Assembly (NCBI RefSeq): GCF_000244955.1
Contig: NZ_CM001439.1
Span: 4,769,234 to 4,833,233 of the forward strand
From: Saccharomonospora marina XMU15
Lineage (GTDB): Bacteria > Actinomycetota > Actinomycetes > Mycobacteriales > Pseudonocardiaceae
Reading direction: 5' to 3'
Length of the DNA stretch: 64,000 bases
Positions 59,678 through 64,000 of this stretch are shown here, one piece after another. The stretch's first letter is position 1. Each line of letters begins with the position of its first letter. Below the pieces are notes generated by a model, which saw only the letters and a program-made list of their open reading frames with translations, did no database searches and had not been told where the DNA came from. The position numbers and the translations under genes were made by a program.

Positions 59678-60580
59678 CTACTTCACCGCTCCCAGCGACA
59701 GACCACGGACCAGCCACTTCTGCGCCACCCAACCCGCAATGATCACCGGAAGCGCGGCCATGGTGGATGCCGCGGAAAGGCGCGCCCAGAACAATCCCTC
59801 GCTGGTGATGAAGCCGACCAGGAACACCGGAACGGTGGCCGCCTGTGTCGAAGTGAGGCTGACCGCGAAGAAGAACTCGTTCCATGCGAAGATGAAGCAG
59901 ATCAGCGCGGTCGCCGCCAACCCTGGCGCGATCATGGGCAGGATGACGCGGCGGATCTCGATACCGAACGTGGCACCGTCGATCCTTGCCGCCTCCAACA
60001 CTTCCCTGGGTATCTCGACCAGGAATGACCGGATCATCCACACCGCGATCGGCATGTTCATCACCGTGTACACCAGCGCGAGCATCGTGACGTTGTCGAG
60101 CACGCCGATGTTCTTGGCGATGATGTAGAGCGGCAGGATGATCGCCACCGCGGGCATCATCCGGGTCGCGATGAAGAAGAACAGCGAGTCCCGCCACTTC
60201 GGGATCTTCGCGATCGACAGCGCGTAGGCGGCAGGCATCGCCAGGATGACCACCAGAACGGTCGACATCAGCGACGCGCTGAGCGAGTTGATGAAGTACG
60301 GCGCGAAGTCACGGCCGAGAATCGCCCGATACTGGTCGAGAGTCGGCACGAAGGAGAACGTGGGCGGGTCCGTAGAAGCCTGCGATTCCTGCTTGAAGCC
60401 GGTGAGGAACATCCACAACACCGGCGCGAAGAACAGCAGCGCGGCTGCCCACGCGACGAGTCCGACCCAGATGTGCCGGGGCCGACCCCGCCGCCGTCGC
60501 CGCTGCGCGCGTGTCGCGGGCTTCGAAGTCCAATCGGCGCCTGTCTCGGCGGGCGGTGTCGAAGTGGTCGTCGGCGACAT
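59678..60580 (-). CDS. Carbohydrate ABC transporter permease (MalG type)
   Basis: A 300-residue CUT1-family permease with six membrane segments. The EAA loop reads EVLEAARIDGATFGIEIRRVILPMIAPGL. A basic N-terminal tail (RAQRRRRRGRPRH) precedes the first helix. The ATG at 60580 sits 7 bases behind AGGAGG; the GTG at 60586 overlaps the first permease's stop and is an alternative. Partner of the permease upstream. Confidence 0.93.
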   Translation of the reverse strand: MSPTTTSTPPAETGADWTSKPATRAQRRRRRGRPRHIWVGLVAWAAALLFFAPVLWMFLTGFKQESQASTDPPTFSFVPTLDQYRAILGRDFAPYFINSLSASLMSTVLVVILAMPAAYALSIAKIPKWRDSLFFFIATRMMPAVAIILPLYIIAKNIGVLDNVTMLALVYTVMNMPIAVWMIRSFLVEIPREVLEAARIDGATFGIEIRRVILPMIAPGLAATALICFIFAWNEFFFAVSLTSTQAATVPVFLVGFITSEGLFWARLSAASTMAALPVIIAGWVAQKWLVRGLSLGAVK

Positions 60581-60582
60581 GG

Positions 60583-61494
60583 TCACGCCTCCTCCTGGAA
60601 CAGGTTCGAGATGACCCGCAGCGCGAACGTCGCGATGATGATCGTCCCGGCAACCACGAGCACACCGGCGGCGGCTGACTCGCCGACGTCGAAGGCGCGG
60701 AAACTTTGCTGATAGATGAAGTAGGGCAGGTTGGTTGTGGCTTGGCCCGGCCCGCCCTGAGTGATCATGAAGATCGCGTCGAACGTCTGCACGATGAATA
60801 TCGAGCCGAGCAGGATTCCGAGCTCGATGAACTGACGCAGGTGTGGAAGAGTGATGTGGGCGAACGTGGACCACGCTCCCGCGCCGTCCACTGTGGCCGC
60901 CTCGAGTATCTCGGGAGACTGGCTCTGCAGCCCGGCGAGCACGATCAGCATCATGAACGGGGTCCACTGCCAGACCAACACCATGATCACTGAAGCCATG
61001 GGGAACCGGCTCACCCAGTCGACGTTGTCGACGCCGAACGGTGAGAGCACCCAGTTGAGCAGGCCGAACACCGGGTTGAAGATCGAGGTCTTCCACAGCA
61101 GCGCCGCGGCCGCGGGCATCACGAGAAACGGGGTGATGAGCAGGGTACGCACGATGCTGCGGCCGAGGAACTTCTTGTCGAGCAGCACGGCCAGACCGAT
61201 ACCGATCGCCATGGACAGCACCACTGTGGACGCGGTCAGCACCACCGTGTTGAACACCGCGTTGCGGAAGAGCGAATCCGCGAGCACCTTGCCGTAGTTG
61301 GCAAGTCCCACGAACTCCGCCGAGCCGGGGCGGAGCAGGTTCTGCGAGAACAGGCTGTAGTAGACCGTGACAAGCATGGGGATCTGCGTCAGCACGATCG
61401 TCAGCAGCAGTGCGGGCAGCAGCGGTCCGCGAAGGCGCCAGCGCTGCCCCACGGTGAGCGCGGGAGCCGCCGCCCGGACTTTCGCTACGGTCAT
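60583..61494 (-). CDS. Carbohydrate ABC transporter permease (MalF type)
   Basis: A 303-residue CUT1-family permease with six membrane segments. The EAA loop reads EILEAATVDGAGAWSTFAHITLPHLRQFI. The ATG overlaps the binding-protein stop by 4 bases. With its partner it forms the channel for the sugar or polyol delivered by the lipoprotein. No ATPase gene is in the set, as is common for actinobacterial sugar importers that share MsiK. Confidence 0.93.
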   Translation of the reverse strand: MTVAKVRAAAPALTVGQRWRLRGPLLPALLLTIVLTQIPMLVTVYYSLFSQNLLRPGSAEFVGLANYGKVLADSLFRNAVFNTVVLTASTVVLSMAIGIGLAVLLDKKFLGRSIVRTLLITPFLVMPAAAALLWKTSIFNPVFGLLNWVLSPFGVDNVDWVSRFPMASVIMVLVWQWTPFMMLIVLAGLQSQSPEILEAATVDGAGAWSTFAHITLPHLRQFIELGILLGSIFIVQTFDAIFMITQGGPGQATTNLPYFIYQQSFRAFDVGESAAAGVLVVAGTIIIATFALRVISNLFQEEA

Positions 61495-62855
61495 TTCTGG
61501 TAGCCGCCCTCCTTGGCGGTCTGCTCGGCGTAGCGCTGGCCCTTGGCGAGCGCCTCGTCGACCGACTGGCGACCCGCGATGGCCGCCGAGATCTCCTGCG
61601 AGACCTTCGTGCCCAGATCCTGGAACTCCGGGATGGCGACGTACTGCACGCCGACCCACGGCTGGGGGTGCACTCCGGGTTGGCGCACGTCGACGTTGCG
61701 GATCGCGTTCAGCGTGGGCTCGGCGAACGCCTTCGCCGCCCGCTGGTACTCGGGGAGTTCGTAGGTGGACTGCCTGCTGCCCGGCGGCACCCTCGTCCAC
61801 CCCAACTCGTTTCCGACCAGCTTGATGTATTCCTTGGAGGTGGCCCAGGAGACGAACTCCCAGGCGGCGTCCTTGCGCTCGGAGGTCTGCGGGATCGCCA
61901 GCGACCAGGCCCACAGCCAACCGGAGTGATCGGTCTTCACCACGGGCGCGGGTACGTACCCGATCTTGCCCGCGACCTTGCTCGTCTTCGGGTCCTCCAG
62001 CGAACTGGCGGCGACGGTGGCGTCGTACCACATCGCGGCGTTGCCCTGGCCCATGGCGGTCAGGCACTCGGAGAACCCGGCGCTGGGAGCACCCGGCTCG
62101 CCGTACTGGCGCACCAGGTCGACGTAGAACTCCACCGCCTGTTTCGACTCCGGTGAGGTGAGCTGAGCCTGCCACTGCTCGTCGTACCAGTGCCCGCCGA
62201 AGGTCAGCATCACGGAGTTGAGCGGTGCCAGCACCTCCCCCCAGCCAGGCAGCCCGCGCAGGCAGATTCCGGCCGTGTTGGTTCGCGGGTCGTCGAGTTC
62301 CTTCGCGAACTCGGCCACCTGCTGCCAGGTCGGCTGCTCGGGCATGGTCAAGCCGGCCTTGTCGAACAGGTCCTTGCGGTACATCAGGAACGACGACTCG
62401 CCGTAGAACGGCGCCGCATACATCGTGTCCTCGTACGACAGCGCGGCACGGACCGGTTCCAGGATGTCGTTCACGTCGTAGGCCGGATCGCTCGCGTACT
62501 CGCTCAGCGGCGCCAGCCAGCCGTTCTCCGCCCAGATCGGCGTTTCGTACGTTCCGATCGTCACGACGTCGTACTGACCGGCTTCGGTGGCGATGTCCTG
62601 TGTCACCCGGTCACGCAGTTCGTTCTCGGGAAGGATGACGAAGTTGAGATCGATGTCGGGGTGTTCCTCCTCGAATCGACTGCTCAGCTTCTCGATGTCC
62701 TGCATCTGCGGGTTGGCTACGGTAGCGATCGTGACGGTCTGCTTGCCGTCACCCCCGCTGCCCCCGCCTGCGCCCGCGCAGGCCGACACCACCAGCGCCA
62801 GCGCCGCGGCCATCGCCGCGAACGCCGTACGTCGGGACCGGGAACGGATTCTCAT
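61491..62855 (-). CDS. Sugar/polyol ABC transporter substrate-binding lipoprotein
   Basis: A 454-residue extracellular binding protein. It has a basic twin-Arg-rich lipoprotein signal (MRIRSRSRRTAFAAMAAALA) with lipobox VSAC. The body is SBP family 1: TYETPIWAENGWLAPLSEYA, PFYGESSFLMYRKDLFDKAG, GNAAMWYDATVAASSLEDP. Resemblance is to sorbitol/mannitol-type binders, in line with the dehydrogenase upstream. ATG 62855 follows GAGGAGG. Confidence 0.92.
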   Translation of the reverse strand: MRIRSRSRRTAFAAMAAALALVVSACAGAGGGSGGDGKQTVTIATVANPQMQDIEKLSSRFEEEHPDIDLNFVILPENELRDRVTQDIATEAGQYDVVTIGTYETPIWAENGWLAPLSEYASDPAYDVNDILEPVRAALSYEDTMYAAPFYGESSFLMYRKDLFDKAGLTMPEQPTWQQVAEFAKELDDPRTNTAGICLRGLPGWGEVLAPLNSVMLTFGGHWYDEQWQAQLTSPESKQAVEFYVDLVRQYGEPGAPSAGFSECLTAMGQGNAAMWYDATVAASSLEDPKTSKVAGKIGYVPAPVVKTDHSGWLWAWSLAIPQTSERKDAAWEFVSWATSKEYIKLVGNELGWTRVPPGSRQSTYELPEYQRAAKAFAEPTLNAIRNVDVRQPGVHPQPWVGVQYVAIPEFQDLGTKVSQEISAAIAGRQSVDEALAKGQRYAEQTAKEGGYQK

Positions 62856-62901
62856 CAGGACCTCCTCGTCCTGTCCGGTGTGGTCAGTGCTAGGCAGGGC
62901 C

Positions 62902-63909
62902 TCAGGCATCGAGGGCACCTCCCGGAACGACCTGGATCTTGAGTCCTGCGCCGCCGCGCATCAGTTCGAGAGCCTCGGGGTAGCGCTCCAGCGGGAGCGT
63001 GTCGGTGACGAGCGCCGACGTGTCCACGGCGCCGGCCGCGACCAGGTCCAGTGCGGTGCCGAAGCTGTGCAACACCGCCATCGAGCCGACAATGGTGATC
63101 TCTTCGTTGAAGATGCGGAACGGAGACAGCAGCACGCGCTCCTCCTCCGGCGCCACCCCAAAGACGAGCAGCCTGCCGCCGCGGCGCAGGGCGCCGAAAG
63201 CGGCCTCGATCGCGGGGACCACGCCGGTGCAATCGATCGCGGCGTCGAAGCGTTCGTCGTCCAGCTCAGCTGCGTCGGCCGCGACAGCGTTGGCTCCGAG
63301 CGAACTCGCCATCTGCAGCCGCGTTGTGTTGCGGTCGACAACGGTCACCGTGGCACCCGACCGCTGCAGCAACTGCTGCATGATCAAGCCCATCGGGCCT
63401 GCTCCCATCACCAGGAACCGCTCTGCTGCTTCGACTCCGATCCTGCGCAGGCCGTGGACCGCGCAGGACACCGGCTCCACCAGCGCGCCCTGCTGCGCGG
63501 TGAGGTGGTCGGGCAGTCGGTAGCAGGTGGCAGCAGGCACGGCGACGTATTCGGCGAAACCGCCGTCCACCGTGTCTCCCGTCGCGCCCCAGTTGACGCA
63601 GAGGTTGCCGTGTCCGGAGCGGCATGCGGCACAGTGGCCGCAGAACAGCGACGGGTCCACGGCGACCCTGTCGCCGACCTGCCACTCTCCGGGCACGCCC
63701 TTGCCGAGTTCGACGATCTCACCCGCGAACTCGTGGCCGGGCACGATGGGGTACGGCGTCGGCGGGAACCCGCCGTCGGCGATGTGGACGTCGGTTCCGC
63801 AGATGCCGCAGGCGCCGACGCGGACGACAACCTCTGACTCGCCCGGTTCGGGGTCCGGCACGTCACCGACTCGAACGCGTCCCGGCTGGTCGATGATCGC
63901 GGCTCGCAT
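62902..63909 (-). CDS. Zinc-dependent alcohol (polyol) dehydrogenase
   Basis: A 335-residue MDR-family dehydrogenase. The catalytic zinc site is CGICGTDVHI and GHEFAGEIVELG. The structural zinc lobe is shown by FCGHCAACRSGHGNLC. The cofactor fold is VMGAGPMGLIMQQLLQ with Asp in VVDRN favouring NAD. It is first in the leftward operon, 46 bases before the binding protein, and probably oxidises the imported polyol (sorbitol, mannitol or similar). GGGAGA precedes the ATG. Confidence 0.92.
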   Translation of the reverse strand: MRAAIIDQPGRVRVGDVPDPEPGESEVVVRVGACGICGTDVHIADGGFPPTPYPIVPGHEFAGEIVELGKGVPGEWQVGDRVAVDPSLFCGHCAACRSGHGNLCVNWGATGDTVDGGFAEYVAVPAATCYRLPDHLTAQQGALVEPVSCAVHGLRRIGVEAAERFLVMGAGPMGLIMQQLLQRSGATVTVVDRNTTRLQMASSLGANAVAADAAELDDERFDAAIDCTGVVPAIEAAFGALRRGGRLLVFGVAPEEERVLLSPFRIFNEEITIVGSMAVLHSFGTALDLVAAGAVDTSALVTDTLPLERYPEALELMRGGAGLKIQVVPGGALDA

Positions 63910-63945
63910 CGCGTTCTCCCTTTCACAGCGTCGTTGCGGTCTGCG

Positions 63946-63955
63946 CTCATATGAG
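63946..63955. promoter_or_regulatory. Palindrome before the polyol operon
   Basis: CTCATATGAG is a perfect 10-base palindrome 37 bases before the dehydrogenase start. It may be part of a repressor operator or overlap the promoter of the polyol operon. The regulator gene is not inside the window. Confidence 0.35.
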
Positions 63956-64000
63956 TGGCTGACGAACCATCACAGCATCGCGCGTGACGGGAATTGAAGG

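Noticed and set aside
1-64000. CRISPR arrays, rRNA genes, large tandem repeats
   Set aside because: No regularly spaced repeats, no rRNA-like sequence and no long tandem repeats were seen on reading.

Overview
The window is high-GC DNA with high third-position GC, frequent GTG and TTG starts, and ATGA/GTGA gene overlaps. It carries mycobacterial-type gene blocks (galU-glp-rimJ-glpR, mprAB, pepD, moaB-type mogA), IdeR/DmdR-type iron boxes and EryCIII/DesI/DesVI-type sugar genes. This points to a filamentous actinomycete, probably of the Pseudonocardiaceae (Amycolatopsis, Saccharomonospora or Prauserella type); the family placement is inference.

1-18.5 kb is the edge of a natural-product cluster. 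It holds an EryCIII-type glycosyltransferase cut by the window start, a coupled leftward block (P450, DesI/SpnR-type aminotransferase, DesVI/SpnS-type N,N-dimethyltransferase, second glycosyltransferase), a TylCIII/EryBIII-type sugar C-methyltransferase, an acyl-CoA carboxylase beta subunit coupled to a 72-residue protein, a GMC oxidoreductase with two uncharacterised neighbours, a berberine-bridge-type flavoenzyme, and a MonCI-like flavin monooxygenase coupled to an SDR. Together they suggest a glycosylated polyketide carrying an amino (probably dimethylamino) sugar and a C-methylated sugar. No PKS or NRPS gene is inside the window.

18.8-26.7 kb is an iron-regulated Fe-siderophore importer (lipoprotein, two permeases, ATPase) and an MFS gene, with three IdeR-like boxes, followed by a divergent EmrB-type exporter and TetR regulator. 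26.8-31.9 kb is a worn accessory segment: an aromatic flavin hydroxylase with an IclR regulator, an IS256-like transposase stub, a frameshifted phosphotriesterase-family remnant and a frameshifted DUF2798 gene. Two copies of a short motif flank it, and it ends at tRNA-Ala(CGC).

32-50.7 kb is conserved chromosome. The block glpR(sepX)-rimJ-glp(moeA)-galU / 5-FTHF cyclo-ligase / FmdB matches M. tuberculosis Rv0991c-Rv0996, and a CIRCE operator lies before the FmdB gene. Then come a SAF-domain protein behind two DnaA-box sequences, mogA, an envelope-glycan-like set (epimerase, two-component pair, GT-C-like membrane protein, GT2, DUF2064), HtrA/PepD, galT with a DeoR regulator, MprAB and a NarL-type regulator.

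50.8-59.4 kb starts with tRNA-Arg(CCT), followed by a broken integrase, an intact DUF6247/RelE-like pair and, 3 kb away in inverted orientation, a decayed second copy of that pair fused to the tail of an NmrA-like gene. Also here are a WYL regulator divergent from an epoxide hydrolase, a DHFR-like protein, a DGPF protein coupled to an ECF42-type sigma factor, and two poorly characterised genes. 59.6-63.9 kb is a polyol/sugar ABC importer (binding protein and two permeases, no ATPase) behind a zinc alcohol dehydrogenase.
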